Shown here one piece after another: positions 52,611-62,480 of a stretch of 62,534 bases of DNA. Under the pieces are notes generated by a model. It ran no database searches and was not told where the DNA came from. It saw only the letters and a program-made list of their open reading frames with translations. The DNA lies in assembly GCA_003521145.1 (NCBI GenBank), contig DOTL01000001.1, positions 1 to 62,534 on the forward strand, read 5' to 3'. This DNA comes from Streptococcus sp. (GTDB lineage: Bacteria; Bacillota; Bacilli; Lactobacillales; Streptococcaceae). The position numbers were made by a program, and so were the translations under genes. The number at the start of each line of letters is the position of its first letter. The first letter of the stretch is position 1.

Positions 52611-54770
52611 TTAGATGACACAGCTTTCACATTGGTTAGAACCAACCTCTTCACCATCGTCTGTATAAGTACGGATATAGTAGATTGATTTAATTCCTTT
52701 GTTAAAGGCGTAGTTACGAAGGATAGAAAGGTCACGAGTCGTTTGTTTATTTTCTGTTTTCCATTCATATATTTCTTTTGGTAACTCACTACGCAAGAAT
52801 AGGGTTAATGACAAACCTTGATCAACGTGTTCAGTCGCAGCGGCATAGACGTCGATAACTTTACGCATGTCCATGTCGTAGGCCGAGGTGTAGAAAGGAA
52901 TTGTGTCTGTTGAAAGACCGTTGGCTGGATAGTAGATTTTTCCGATTTTCTTTTCTTGACGTTCTTCAATACGTTGTGTGATTGGATGAATAGAAGCAGA
53001 ACAGTCGTTAATGTAAGAGATTGAGCCATTTGGCGCAACAGCCAAACGGTTTTGATGGTAGAGTCCATCTTTCTTAACGAGTTCACGTAGTTCTTCCCAA
53101 TCTTTGGCTTGTGGGATGAAGTGGCCATCGAAAAGTTCTTTGATACGGTCAGATTTAGGAATATATTGGCCTGTAACGTATTTATCAAAGTATGAACCAT
53201 CAGCATATTTAGATTTTTCAAAACTGACAAAGGTTTTTTGACGTTCACGGGCGATATTGTTAGATTCAACTAAAGTCCAGTAGTTCATAAGCATGAAGTA
53301 GATACTAGTGAATTCAACAGATTCAGGGCTACCATACTCGATATGGTGTTTGGCGAGGTAAGAGTGAAGACCCATAGCTCCCAAACCAAAGGTATGAGCT
53401 TGTTTGTTACCATTTTTGATAGATGGTACAGCATCAATACTTGAGCTATCCGTAACAAAGGTAAGCGCACGTGTCATAGCCTTAATTGAACGACCAAAGT
53501 CAGGTGAGGTCATCATGTTAAGAATGTTGGTAGATCCAAGGTTACATGAAATGTCTGTGCCAAGTTTAACAAACTCTTGTGCGTCGTTAAGTTCACTTGG
53601 TGTTTGAACTTGGAGAATTTCAGAACAGAGGTTGGACATGACAATCTTACCATCAATTGGATTGTGTCGATTGGCAGTATCAATATTGACGATATATGGA
53701 TAACCTGATTCTTGTTGGAGTTTAGAAATTTCTGTTTCTAGCTCACGAGCATTAATTTTGGTTTTTGTGATATTTGGATTGGCAACCAACTCATCATACA
53801 TAGCTGTAATATCAATGTAGTTATATGGTTTACCATACTCTTTTTCGACTGAGTATGGGCTGAAGAGGTACATATCTTCATTATTACGTGCCAAGTCATA
53901 GAACTTATCTGGAACTGTAACACCAAGTGACAGTGTCTTAACACGCACTTTCTCATCGGCATTCTCTTTCTTAGTAGAAAGGAAGGCAAGGATATCTGGG
54001 TGGAAAACATCCAAATAAACAACACCAGCACCTTGACGTTGGCCAAGTTGGTTTGAGTAAGAGAAGCTATCTTCGAAAAGCTTCATAACAGGCACGACAC
54101 CAGAGGCTGCCCCAGCATATCCTTTGATAGGAGCACCAGCTTCACGAAGGTTAGATAGGCTAATACCTACCCCACCACCAATACGTGATAACTGGAGGGC
54201 AGAGTTGATAGAACGTCCGATAGAATTCATGTCATCCGTTACTTGAATAAGGAAACATGACACGAGTTCACCACGACGGCTACGTCCAGCATTTAGAAAT
54301 GAAGGAGTAGCAGGCTGGTAACGTTGGTGAATCATTTCGTTAGCTAGGTCACTAGCTAGGTTTTCATCACCATCAGCAAAGTAAAGGGCGTTGAATAGAA
54401 CACGATCTTCAATACTTTCGAGGTAAGACTCGCCATCGTTTGTTTTGAGGGCATATTGTTGGTAGAACTTGTAGGCTGCCATGAAAGATTGGAAGCGGAA
54501 TTTTTGAGAATGAATTTCTGCAGACAACTTTTCGATGAAAGCAGGTTCGTATTTACCAATGAATTCAGACTCGATATAATCGTTCTCAATCAAATAATTA
54601 ATTTTATCTGTGATGCTGTTGAATGCCATTGAATTTGGCTTAACGTTTTCAAGGAAGAAGGCACGAAGTGCTTCTTTGTCCTTATGCAAAGGAATTTGAC
54701 CGTTAACAGGACGGTTAATTTCGTTGTTGAGGCGGAAGTATGAGACATCGCCAAGATTTTTTAAAGACAT
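52611..54770 (-). CDS. nrdE: Class Ib ribonucleotide reductase, alpha subunit
   Basis: The 719-residue NrdE reduces ribonucleoside diphosphates. It has the compact N-terminus of class Ib enzymes (no ATP-cone). Active-site segments are SCFLIQVTDDMNSIGRSI, NLCSEILQVQ and LAVAPNGSISYINDCSASI, and the C-terminal redox tail SNQCESCVI supplies the cysteine pair that NrdH re-reduces. Full length. 90 bases after nrdH. Confidence 0.96.
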   Translation of the reverse strand: MSLKNLGDVSYFRLNNEINRPVNGQIPLHKDKEALRAFFLENVKPNSMAFNSITDKINYLIENDYIESEFIGKYEPAFIEKLSAEIHSQKFRFQSFMAAYKFYQQYALKTNDGESYLESIEDRVLFNALYFADGDENLASDLANEMIHQRYQPATPSFLNAGRSRRGELVSCFLIQVTDDMNSIGRSINSALQLSRIGGGVGISLSNLREAGAPIKGYAGAASGVVPVMKLFEDSFSYSNQLGQRQGAGVVYLDVFHPDILAFLSTKKENADEKVRVKTLSLGVTVPDKFYDLARNNEDMYLFSPYSVEKEYGKPYNYIDITAMYDELVANPNITKTKINARELETEISKLQQESGYPYIVNIDTANRHNPIDGKIVMSNLCSEILQVQTPSELNDAQEFVKLGTDISCNLGSTNILNMMTSPDFGRSIKAMTRALTFVTDSSSIDAVPSIKNGNKQAHTFGLGAMGLHSYLAKHHIEYGSPESVEFTSIYFMLMNYWTLVESNNIARERQKTFVSFEKSKYADGSYFDKYVTGQYIPKSDRIKELFDGHFIPQAKDWEELRELVKKDGLYHQNRLAVAPNGSISYINDCSASIHPITQRIEERQEKKIGKIYYPANGLSTDTIPFYTSAYDMDMRKVIDVYAAATEHVDQGLSLTLFLRSELPKEIYEWKTENKQTTRDLSILRNYAFNKGIKSIYYIRTYTDDGEEVGSNQCESCVI

Positions 54771-54860
54771 AATACAGATACCAGGCTCAGTTTAATAGTA
54801 TATTAAGGTTAAAACATTAAACTAAGCAAACAAGTTCCTTTCTATTTAAAAACTCGATAA

Positions 54861-55085
54861 TTAAAGGATTTCTTTAATTTTAGTCGGTTGAAAACCTGAA
54901 AAAACGATATCGCCTGCTTCAATAACTGGAGCAGCAATGAAACCAAGACTTTTTACATAATCGATTTTTTCTGGCTGTTCATCAATGTTGATTTCTTCGA
55001 AATCAGCACCTTCCTTTTCCAGGAATTTTTTAGTCATTTTGCACTGCATGCAGTTGTTTTTAGAAAACAATGTAATCTTTGCCAT
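54861..55085 (-). CDS. nrdH: Glutaredoxin-like protein NrdH
   Basis: A 74-residue redoxin that re-reduces NrdE. The active site is CMQC (FSKNNCMQCKMTKKFLE), and the C-terminal half has APVIEAGDIVFSGFQPTKI. The start at 55085 (MAKITLF) follows AAAGGAG; the frame is open 90 bases further upstream, but that is untranslated leader. First gene of nrdHEF. Confidence 0.95.
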   Translation of the reverse strand: MAKITLFSKNNCMQCKMTKKFLEKEGADFEEINIDEQPEKIDYVKSLGFIAAPVIEAGDIVFSGFQPTKIKEIL

Positions 55086-55146
55086 TGCAAATACTCCTTT
55101 ATAAAAAGATTTTAAGTGGCCAAGAGAGCCACTTTTTAACTTTAAT

Positions 55147-55175
55147 AGAATACCCAAAATATTGGGAAAAATCAA
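55147..55175 (-). promoter_or_regulatory. Promoter of nrdHEF
   Basis: On the minus strand TTGATT, 17 bases, TATTCT. The spacer holds the palindrome CCCAATATTTTGGG (55153-55166), a possible extra operator. Confidence 0.6.
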
Positions 55176-55192
55176 GAGGTTGAACCGACAAA

Positions 55193-55240
55193 ATACAATA
55201 TTTTGTGTTTAGTATTGGAATACAACCCTATATCTTGTGT
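55193..55240 (-). promoter_or_regulatory. Tandem NrdR-like boxes upstream of nrdHEF
   Basis: On the minus strand ACACAAGATATAGGGT (55225-55240) and ACACAAAATATTGTAT (55193-55208) resemble the NrdR box (ACACNATATATNGTGT-like) and start 32 bp apart, three helical turns, as is usual for NrdR sites. They lie just upstream of the -35, where NrdR with dATP would repress. Confidence 0.6.
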
Positions 55241-55355
55241 TTCAAAGGCTTTTTTAAGTTCTCTAAATTAAATAGAATTTGTTTATGAAAATGACTAAAA
55301 AAGAAATATCTCACCATAAATGTTATATAATATTACATCAAAGTGCCGATTATAT

Positions 55356-55384
55356 TTGTTTTTTCAAAAATAACAGTGTAGAAT
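55356..55384 (+). promoter_or_regulatory. Promoter of the acnA-gltA-icd operon
   Basis: TTGTTT (55356-55361), 17 bases, TAGAAT (55379-55384), 32 bases before the acnA ATG. Confidence 0.55.
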
Positions 55385-55416
55385 AAAGAAAATTTTTAAC
55401 TAATGGAGGTTCAAGT

Positions 55417-58069
55417 ATGCAAGAATACTGTTCAAATCTAACTGTAAATGGTAAAACATTCTCTTTCTATGATCTCGAAAAAGCAGCAAAATCTCATGAA
55501 GTTAAGATCGGAGAACTACCTTATACCATTCGAATACTACTTGAAAGTCTCCTCCGAAAAAAAAGATGGTATCGATGTTAAGGAATCTCACATTTCTGAT
55601 CTAATAAAATTTCCGAATTTTCCAACAATTTCCGAAGTACCTTTTAAACCAAGTCGTGTTATCTTACAGGATTTTACAGGGGTTCCTGTTGTTGTTGATT
55701 TAGCTTCCATGCGTGATGCTATAGTGGCTAATGGAGGTAAAGCCGAATTTATTAATCCCGAGATTCCAGTAGATTTGGTCATCGACCACTCTGTCCAAGT
55801 CGATTCATATGGATGTGATAAAGCGCTTGAAGATAATATCAATCTAGAATTTAAACGTAACAATGAGCGCTACGAATTTCTTAAATGGGCCGAACAATCT
55901 TTTGAAAATTACCGTGCGGTTCCACCAGCTACAGGTATTATCCATCAGGTTAATATTGAATTTCTAAGTGATGTCATTATTGAAAAAGATGGGCTACTAT
56001 ATCCCGACTCTATGTTTGGTACAGATAGTCACACAACGATGATTAATGGTATTGGTGTTCTGGGCTGGGGTGTCGGCGGAATTGAAGCTGAAGCAGCTAT
56101 GCTAGGTGAAGCTTCCTATTTCCCAATTCCAGAGGTTATTGGTGTACATTTAACAGGTGAACTTCCTAAAATTGCTACGGCAACAGACTTGGCTCTCAAG
56201 ATTACTCAAATACTTCGTTCTGAAAATGTTGTTGGTAAATTTGTAGAGTATTTTGGTTCTGGCTTAAAGAGCCTATCTCTAGCTGATCGTGCTACAATCG
56301 CTAATATGGCACCAGAGTATGGGGCAACTTGTGGTTATTTTCCTATTGATGACGAAACTCTTAACTACATGCGTTTAACTAATCGTGATGAGGAACATAT
56401 CCAGGTCACTGAAGCCTACACAAAAGCCAATCATCTGTTTTATGACCCAAGTAAAGAAGCCAAGTATACTAAGGTTGTTGAAATTGATTTGTCAACCATT
56501 AAACCTTCTATCTCGGGTCCCAAACGTCCACAGGATTTGATTCTCTTGTCCGATGCTAAGCAAGAATTTCAGGATGCAGTGGTACGAGAAGCAGGTGTGC
56601 GTGGCTTTGGATTGGACAAGAAGGAGTTAGAAAAAACGGCAAAAGTTGATTTTGAGGATCATTCAGAAACAATTCAAACGGGGCATGTGGCCATTGCAGC
56701 GATCACATCATGTACCAATACCTCAAATCCGTACGTTCTTATGGCAGCCGGTCTTTTAGCCAAAAAAGCGGTTGAGAAAGGATTAAAAGTATCTCCAACA
56801 GTCAAGACATCTTTGGCACCGGGTTCTAAGGTTGTTACTGGTTATCTCAAAGCTTCAGGCTTACAAACCTATCTAGATAAGCTTGGCTTTAACTTGGTAG
56901 GTTATGGTTGCACAACTTGTATTGGTAACTCAGGAGATTTACGTCCTGAAGTGGCTAAGGCTATTATAGACAATGATCTCTTAGCGAGTGCTGTGTTGTC
57001 AGGAAATCGTAATTTTGAAGGGCGTATTAATCCACTTGTTAAAGCGAATTTCTTGGCTAGTCCACCATTGGTTGTTGCTTATGCCTTGGCTGGTAACACG
57101 AATATTGATTTGACAACTGAGCCTCTAGGCTTTGACGACAATGGTCAAGCTGTTTATTTAGAGGATGTTATGCCATCTCGTGATGACATTGAGACTTATG
57201 TTGATAAATACGTCACCCGTCAACTTTTCCAAGATGAATATGCTAATGTTTTTTCTGATAATGAGAAGTGGAATGCCATTCCTACTGAACAAAGTCAAAA
57301 TTATAAATGGAATCAAAACTCTACCTATATTCAAAACCCACCTTACTTTGATGCTTTAGGAGATGATTTGAGTATTAAAGCATTGAGTGATTTGAAGGTT
57401 TTGGCTAAATTTGGAGATACGGTTACAACAGACCATATTTCTCCAGCGGGTAATATTGCCAGAAATAGTCCAGCAGCTCGTTATTTGACTGAGAATGGTG
57501 TTGATTATCAAGAATTTAATTCTTATGGTAGCCGTCGTGGAAATCACGAAGTCATGATGCGAGGAACTTTTGCTAATATTCGTATCAAGAATGAGCTAGC
57601 AGATGGAAAAATTGGTGGATATACTAAATATAATGGTGATATTCTACCTATATATGATGCTGCTATGAAATATAAAGAAGCTAATCAAGATACGCTTGTA
57701 ATTGCTGGTAAGGATTATGGTATGGGCTCTAGTCGTGACTGGGCTGCTAAAGGTGCAAATCTCCTTGGTGTAAAAGTAGTGCTTGCTGAGAGTTTTGAGC
57801 GTATTCACCGTTCAAATCTAGTTATGATGGGAATTTTACCAGTCCAATTTATGGAAGGGGAGAATGCTGAAAGTCTTGGATTGACAGGACATGAGACCTT
57901 TAGCTTTGATCTTTCAGAAAATCCAGGTGTCCATGATGTTATCACTGTTACAGCTTCAACACCTGAACAAACCAAAACCTTTAAAGCCTTGGTACGCTTC
58001 GATGCAGATGCTGATATTCGCTACTATAAAAATGGTGGTATCTTACCAATGGTTGTAAGAAAAAAATGA
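55417..58069 (+). pseudogene. acnA: Aconitate hydratase with a frameshift in an A8 tract
   Basis: Aconitase interconverts citrate and isocitrate with a [4Fe-4S] cluster. Translation starts at 55417 behind TGGAGG (MQEYCSNLTVNGKTF ... IRILLESLLRKK) but, after eight A (55557-55564), runs into TAA at 55576 after only 53 codons. One base fewer in that tract restores KKDGIDVKESHISDLIKF and the rest of the enzyme to 58069. That part is intact, with cluster cysteines in ITSCTNTSNPY and GYGCTTCIGNSGDL and the C-terminal swivel domain GMGSSRDWAAKG. Expected full length is about 884 residues. The lesion could be real, an assembly error in the homopolymer, or partly bypassed by slippage. Confidence 0.85.
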
Positions 58070-58081
58070 AGGGAGCCTAAT

Positions 58082-59206
58082 ATGACAACAGTTGAAATTA
58101 ATGGACTTAAGGATATGATTGCCTGTAATACTAGGATTTCATCTATTATTGATGACCATTTATCCTATGCAGGATATGATATTTCCGAGTTTATGGAAAA
58201 TAAAGCGTCTTTTGAGGAAGTGATTTATCTCTTATGGAATGGTCATCTTCCTACGCAAATGGAACTCAAGTATTTTGAAGCTGAGTTGCGTAAGAACTAT
58301 GACATTTCAGATGCTGTAGAACAATGCATTCTTATCCAATCTCGTCCACATTTGCACCCAATGAGTGTTTTACGTTCAACAGTTTCACTTCTTGGGGTAT
58401 ACAATGTGGATGCTGAGGAGAAATCCATGGAAGCCGTTTATCAGCAAAGTATTGAATTGATGGCTAAATTGCCAACAATTATTACGACTTTTGCACGCTT
58501 ACGCACTGGTAAAATGCCCCTCAAACCAAGAGAAGATTTAGGTTTTGCTGCTAATTTTCTCTACATGCTGAATGGTGTTGAACCTTCTGAAATTGAAGTT
58601 GAGGCTATGAATAAGGCCTTAATTCTACATGCTGATCATGAGTTGAATGCTTCAACTTTTGCAGCGCGTGTTTGTGCTTCGACTCTGACAGATATTTATT
58701 CGTGTGTTACAACAGCTATTGGTGCTCTAAAAGGTCCCCTGCATGGTGGGGCTAATGAACGCGTCTTTGATATGCTTAAAGAAATCCGCGAATCAGGTGA
58801 TGTTTATGCTTACTTGCAGGAAAAACTTGACTCTAAGGAGAAAATCATGGGATTTGGGCACCGTGTGTACAAGAAACAGGATCCTCGTGAAATTTTCTTA
58901 AGAGATATGGCTAAAAAGTTGACAGAAGGTACCGAGAATGAAGAATTCTTTAATATGTCTCAAGAAATTGAAGAATTCATGAAAGATAAGAAGGGATTGA
59001 TTCCCAATGTGGATTTCTACTCAGCCACGGTATATCATACTCTAGGAATTGACAGCGATATCTTCACACTTATCTTTGCTATGAGTCGTGTTGTCGGCTG
59101 GATTGCTCATATTCAAGAGCAGCAAAAAAATAACAAATTGATTCGTCCACGCTCACAGTACATCGGACAAGAAAATATGACCTATATTGCTTTAGAAAAA
59201 CGCTAG
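58082..59206 (+). CDS. gltA: Citrate synthase
   Basis: The 374-residue short (Gram-positive type) citrate synthase condenses oxaloacetate and acetyl-CoA. Catalytic histidines are in LHADHELNAST and KGPLHGGANERVFDM, plus GFGHRVYKKQDPR; the C-terminal RPRSQYIG is conserved. Complete and apparently intact, with AAGGGAG upstream, although the genes on both sides (acnA, icd) are broken. Its product would then have no route to 2-oxoglutarate. Confidence 0.95.
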   Translation: MTTVEINGLKDMIACNTRISSIIDDHLSYAGYDISEFMENKASFEEVIYLLWNGHLPTQMELKYFEAELRKNYDISDAVEQCILIQSRPHLHPMSVLRSTVSLLGVYNVDAEEKSMEAVYQQSIELMAKLPTIITTFARLRTGKMPLKPREDLGFAANFLYMLNGVEPSEIEVEAMNKALILHADHELNASTFAARVCASTLTDIYSCVTTAIGALKGPLHGGANERVFDMLKEIRESGDVYAYLQEKLDSKEKIMGFGHRVYKKQDPREIFLRDMAKKLTEGTENEEFFNMSQEIEEFMKDKKGLIPNVDFYSATVYHTLGIDSDIFTLIFAMSRVVGWIAHIQEQQKNNKLIRPRSQYIGQENMTYIALEKR

Positions 59207-59219
59207 GGAGGAAAGCTAT

Positions 59220-60183
59220 ATGGCAGAAAAAATCGTAATGACAAATGGACAGCTTCAAGTTTCTGATCATCCAATTATCCCTTTTATTGAGGGGGATGGT
59301 GTTGGACATGATATCTGGAAGAATGCCCAAGCAATCTTTGATAAAGCAGTAGAGGTAGCCTATGAAGGAAAGCGTCATATTGAGTGGCAAGAGCTTCTAG
59401 CTGGTAAGAAGGCTTATGATGAAACAGGTGAATGGTTGCCGAAAGAAACTTTGGAGACTATTCGAGAAAGTTTAGTAGCTATTAAGGGACCGCTTGAGAC
59501 GCCAGTAGGTGGTGGTATTCGTTCTTTAAATGTAGCTTTACGTCAAGAACTTGATCTTTACGCTTGTGTTAGACCTGTTCGTTACTTTGAAGGAGTAGCA
59601 AGTCCACTTAAGGAACCAGAGAAAACGAATATTACTATTTTCCGTGAAAATACGGAAGATATTTATGCGGGGATTGAATGGGAAGCAGGAACAGCAGATG
59701 TCAAGCGCGTGATTGAGTTTCTCCAGACAGAGATGAATGTTAGAAAAATTCGCTTCCCAGAATCAAGTAGTATCGGGATCAAGCCAATTTCAATAACAGA
59801 TTCTTTTAAATCCAGAAAAATTTGATGTTGTTGCCTTAACCAACTTGAATGGTGATTATGCCAGTGATGCCTTGGCTGCACAAGTTGGTGGTATCGGCAT
59901 CTCCCCTGGAGCCAATATTAACTATCAAACAGGTCATGCAATTTTTGAAGCAACACATGGAACAGCTCCGGATATCGCGGATCAAGATAAGGCTAACCCT
60001 TGCTCAGTTCTATTATCTGGCTGCATGCTTCTAGATTATATTGGTTGGACTGAGGCAGCTCAACTCATTACAAGTGCTATTGAAAAGACATTTAAAGCTG
60101 ATATCTTTACAGCTGACTTGGCATTTGGGAAACAATCTTATTCAACGAGTGCCTTTAGCAATCAAATTCTTTCAATTATGTGA
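59220..60183 (+). pseudogene. icd: NADP-isocitrate dehydrogenase with an internal deletion
   Basis: Icd oxidises isocitrate to 2-oxoglutarate, the precursor of glutamate. The first part from 59220 (MAEKIVMTNGQLQV ... VRKIRFPESSSIGIKPIS, about 192 codons) is normal and contains the substrate-binding segment near SLNVALRQELDLYACVRP. At about 59795 the sequence jumps to QILLNPEKFDVVALTNLNGDYASD, in another frame, and continues correctly to 60183. Roughly 70-80 codons of the central domain are missing and the junction is out of frame, giving a stop at 59825. It is not functional. The upstream gene gltA ends 13 bases before it. Confidence 0.9.
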
Positions 60184-60232
60184 TTGTTTTTGCTCGGAAA
60201 TGAAAATTACCGATTGAAAACCTCATGAAATA

Positions 60233-60247
60233 GATTTTCTGAAAATG
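60233..60247. promoter_or_regulatory. CodY-box-like sequence
   Basis: GATTTTCTGAAAATG matches 13 of 15 positions of the CodY consensus AATTTTCWGAAAATT. It lies 50 bases after icd and about 107 bases before the ptsH -35, so its target is unclear. Confidence 0.45.
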
Positions 60248-60353
60248 TTGTAAATAACTAGAGACTAGTATTTGCTTATATTTTAAAAAATGAAAATGAG
60301 CAGTAAAATGAGAGACAAGCTTTTGAAAAACTTGTAGAAAGTACGTTTTAACC

Positions 60354-60382
60354 TTGATAATCTCAAGTAGCTATGTTATAAT
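60354..60382 (+). promoter_or_regulatory. Promoter of ptsHI
   Basis: TTGATA (60354-60359), 17 bases, TATAAT (60377-60382) preceded by TGT (extended -10): a near-consensus strong promoter, fitting a highly expressed operon. The leader is about 55 bases. Confidence 0.8.
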
Positions 60383-60444
60383 TCTAAATTGTAAGGGTTA
60401 TCATTGATAACTCAAATATTCCAAACTAAGAAGGAGAATCAATT

Positions 60445-60708
60445 ATGGCTTCTAAAGATTTCCACATTGTTGGAGAAACAGGTATCCACGCACGTCCAGC
60501 TACTTTGCTTGTTCAAACAGCTAGCAAATTTGCTTCAGATATCACTCTTGACTACAAAGGTAAAGCAGTTAACCTTAAATCTATCATGGGTGTTATGAGC
60601 CTTGGTGTTGGTCAAGGTGCTGACGTAACTATCTCTGCAGAAGGCCCTGATGCTGATGACGCAATCGCAGCAATCGCAGAAACAATGACAAAAGAAGGAT
60701 TGGCATAA
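60445..60708 (+). CDS. ptsH: Phosphocarrier protein HPr
   Basis: An 87-residue soluble phosphocarrier of the sugar phosphotransferase system. His15 (GETGIHARPAT) accepts phosphate from enzyme I, and Ser46 (VNLKSIMGVMSLGV) is the regulatory site used by HPr kinase for CcpA-linked catabolite control. AAGGAG is ideally placed. Four bases separate it from ptsI. Confidence 0.97.
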   Translation: MASKDFHIVGETGIHARPATLLVQTASKFASDITLDYKGKAVNLKSIMGVMSLGVGQGADVTISAEGPDADDAIAAIAETMTKEGLA

Positions 60709-60712
60709 GAAT

Positions 60713-62446
60713 ATGACAGAAATGCTTAAGGGAATCGCAGCATCTGATGGTGTTGCAGTTGCTAAGGCATATCTGCTTGTTCAACCGGACTTGTCATTTG
60801 AAACTGTAACAGTTGAAGATACAAGTGCAGAAGAGGCTCGTCTAGATGCTGCTCTAGCGGCATCAAAAGACGAGCTTTCTGTTATCCGTGAAAAAGCAGT
60901 TGAAAGCCTTGGTGAAGAAGCGGCAGCCGTTTTTGATGCTCACTTGATGGTTCTTGCTGACCCAGAAATGACTGGTCAAATTAAAGAAACTATCCGTGCT
61001 AAACAAGTTAATGCTGAAGCTGCTTTGACAGAGGTAACAGACATGTTTATCGCTATTTTTGAAGGTATGGAAGACAACCCATACATGCAAGAACGTGCAG
61101 CGGATATTCGTGACGTTACAAAACGTGTGCTTGCTAACTTGCTTGGTAAGAAATTGCCTAACCCAGCAACAATCAACGAAGAATCAATCATTGTTGCTCA
61201 TGACTTGACACCATCTGATACAGCTCAGTTGAACAAAAAGTACGTAAAAGCTTTTGTTACTGATATCGGTGGACGTACAAGTCACTCTGCAATCATGGCT
61301 CGTACACTTGAAATTGCAGCCGTTCTTGGTACAAATAACATCACAGAACTTGTAAAAGATGGTGACATCTTGGCAGTTTCAGGTATTACTGGTGAAGTTG
61401 TTATCAACCCAACTGAAGAGCAAATTGCTGAGTTTAAAGCAGCTGGTGAAGCTTACGCTAAACAAAAAGCTGAATGGGCTCTCCTTAAAGATGCTCAAAC
61501 AGTTACTGCTGATGGAAAACATTTCGAATTGGCTGCTAACATTGGTACACCTAAAGACGTTGAAGGTGTAAATGATAACGGTGCAGAAGCTGTTGGTCTC
61601 TATCGTACAGAATTCTTGTATATGGATTCTCAAGATTTCCCAACTGAAGATGACCAATATGAAGCTTACAAAGCAGTTCTTGAAGGTATGAACGGTAAAC
61701 CTGTTGTCGTTCGTACAATGGATATCGGTGGGGATAAAAAACTCCCATACTTCGATCTTCCTAAAGAAATGAACCCATTCTTGGGTTACCGTGCTTTGCG
61801 TATTTCTATCTCTGAAACTGGTAACCAAATGTTCCGTACACAATTGCGTGCATTGCTTCGTGCATCTGTTCACGGTAAATTGCGTATCATGTTCCCAATG
61901 GTTGCTTTGTTGACTGAGTTCCGTACTGCTAAAGGTATTCTTGAAGAAGAAAAAGCTAAATTGGTTGCTGAAGGTGTTGCCGTTGCAGACGATATCGAAG
62001 TAGGTATCATGATTGAAATCCCTGCTGCAGCTATGCTTGCTGACCAATTTGCTAAGGAAGTTGATTTCTTCTCAATTGGTACAAACGACCTTATCCAATA
62101 TACTATGGCTGCTGACCGTATGAACGAACAAGTATCATACCTTTACCAACCATATAACCCATCAATCCTTCGTTTGATTAACAATGTTATCAAAGCGGCT
62201 CACGCTGAAGGTAAATGGACTGGTATGTGTGGTGAAATGGCCGGTGACCAAACTGCTGTTCCACTTCTTGTCGGAATGGGCTTGGATGAGTTCTCAATGT
62301 CAGCTACATCTGTTCTTCGTACACGTAGCTTGATGAAGAAACTTGACACAGCTAAAATGGAAGAATACGCTAACCGTGCGCTTACTGAATGTTCAACAAT
62401 GGAAGAAGTTCTTGAACTTTCAAAAGAATACGTTAACGTAGACTAA
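60713..62446 (+). CDS. ptsI: Phosphoenolpyruvate-protein phosphotransferase (enzyme I)
   Basis: The 577-residue enzyme I takes phosphate from phosphoenolpyruvate and passes it to HPr. The N-terminal HPr-binding and His domain has the active-site His near residue 190 in DIGGRTSHSAIMART; the C-terminal PEP-binding barrel shows VVRTMDIGGDKKLPY, FSIGTNDLIQYTMAADR and MCGEMAGD. Complete. Second gene of ptsHI, ended at 62451. Confidence 0.97.
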   Translation: MTEMLKGIAASDGVAVAKAYLLVQPDLSFETVTVEDTSAEEARLDAALAASKDELSVIREKAVESLGEEAAAVFDAHLMVLADPEMTGQIKETIRAKQVNAEAALTEVTDMFIAIFEGMEDNPYMQERAADIRDVTKRVLANLLGKKLPNPATINEESIIVAHDLTPSDTAQLNKKYVKAFVTDIGGRTSHSAIMARTLEIAAVLGTNNITELVKDGDILAVSGITGEVVINPTEEQIAEFKAAGEAYAKQKAEWALLKDAQTVTADGKHFELAANIGTPKDVEGVNDNGAEAVGLYRTEFLYMDSQDFPTEDDQYEAYKAVLEGMNGKPVVVRTMDIGGDKKLPYFDLPKEMNPFLGYRALRISISETGNQMFRTQLRALLRASVHGKLRIMFPMVALLTEFRTAKGILEEEKAKLVAEGVAVADDIEVGIMIEIPAAAMLADQFAKEVDFFSIGTNDLIQYTMAADRMNEQVSYLYQPYNPSILRLINNVIKAAHAEGKWTGMCGEMAGDQTAVPLLVGMGLDEFSMSATSVLRTRSLMKKLDTAKMEEYANRALTECSTMEEVLELSKEYVNVD

Positions 62447-62450
62447 TCAT

Positions 62451-62480
62451 AAAAAGTGGAGGCTTAGGCTTTCACTTTTT
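62451..62480 (+). terminator. Terminator of ptsHI
   Basis: AAAAAGTGGAGGC pairs with GCTTTCACTTTTT with G-U pairs around a short loop, five bases after the ptsI stop. Confidence 0.8.

Noticed and set aside
55241..55416. CodY box in the acnA leader
   Set aside because: The best candidate near 55380-55393 has about five mismatches, too many to claim.
60316..60336. Hairpin ACAAGCTTTT-G-AAAAACTTGT as an icd terminator
   Set aside because: No T run follows and it lies 130 bases after icd; possibly a chance dyad in AT-rich DNA.
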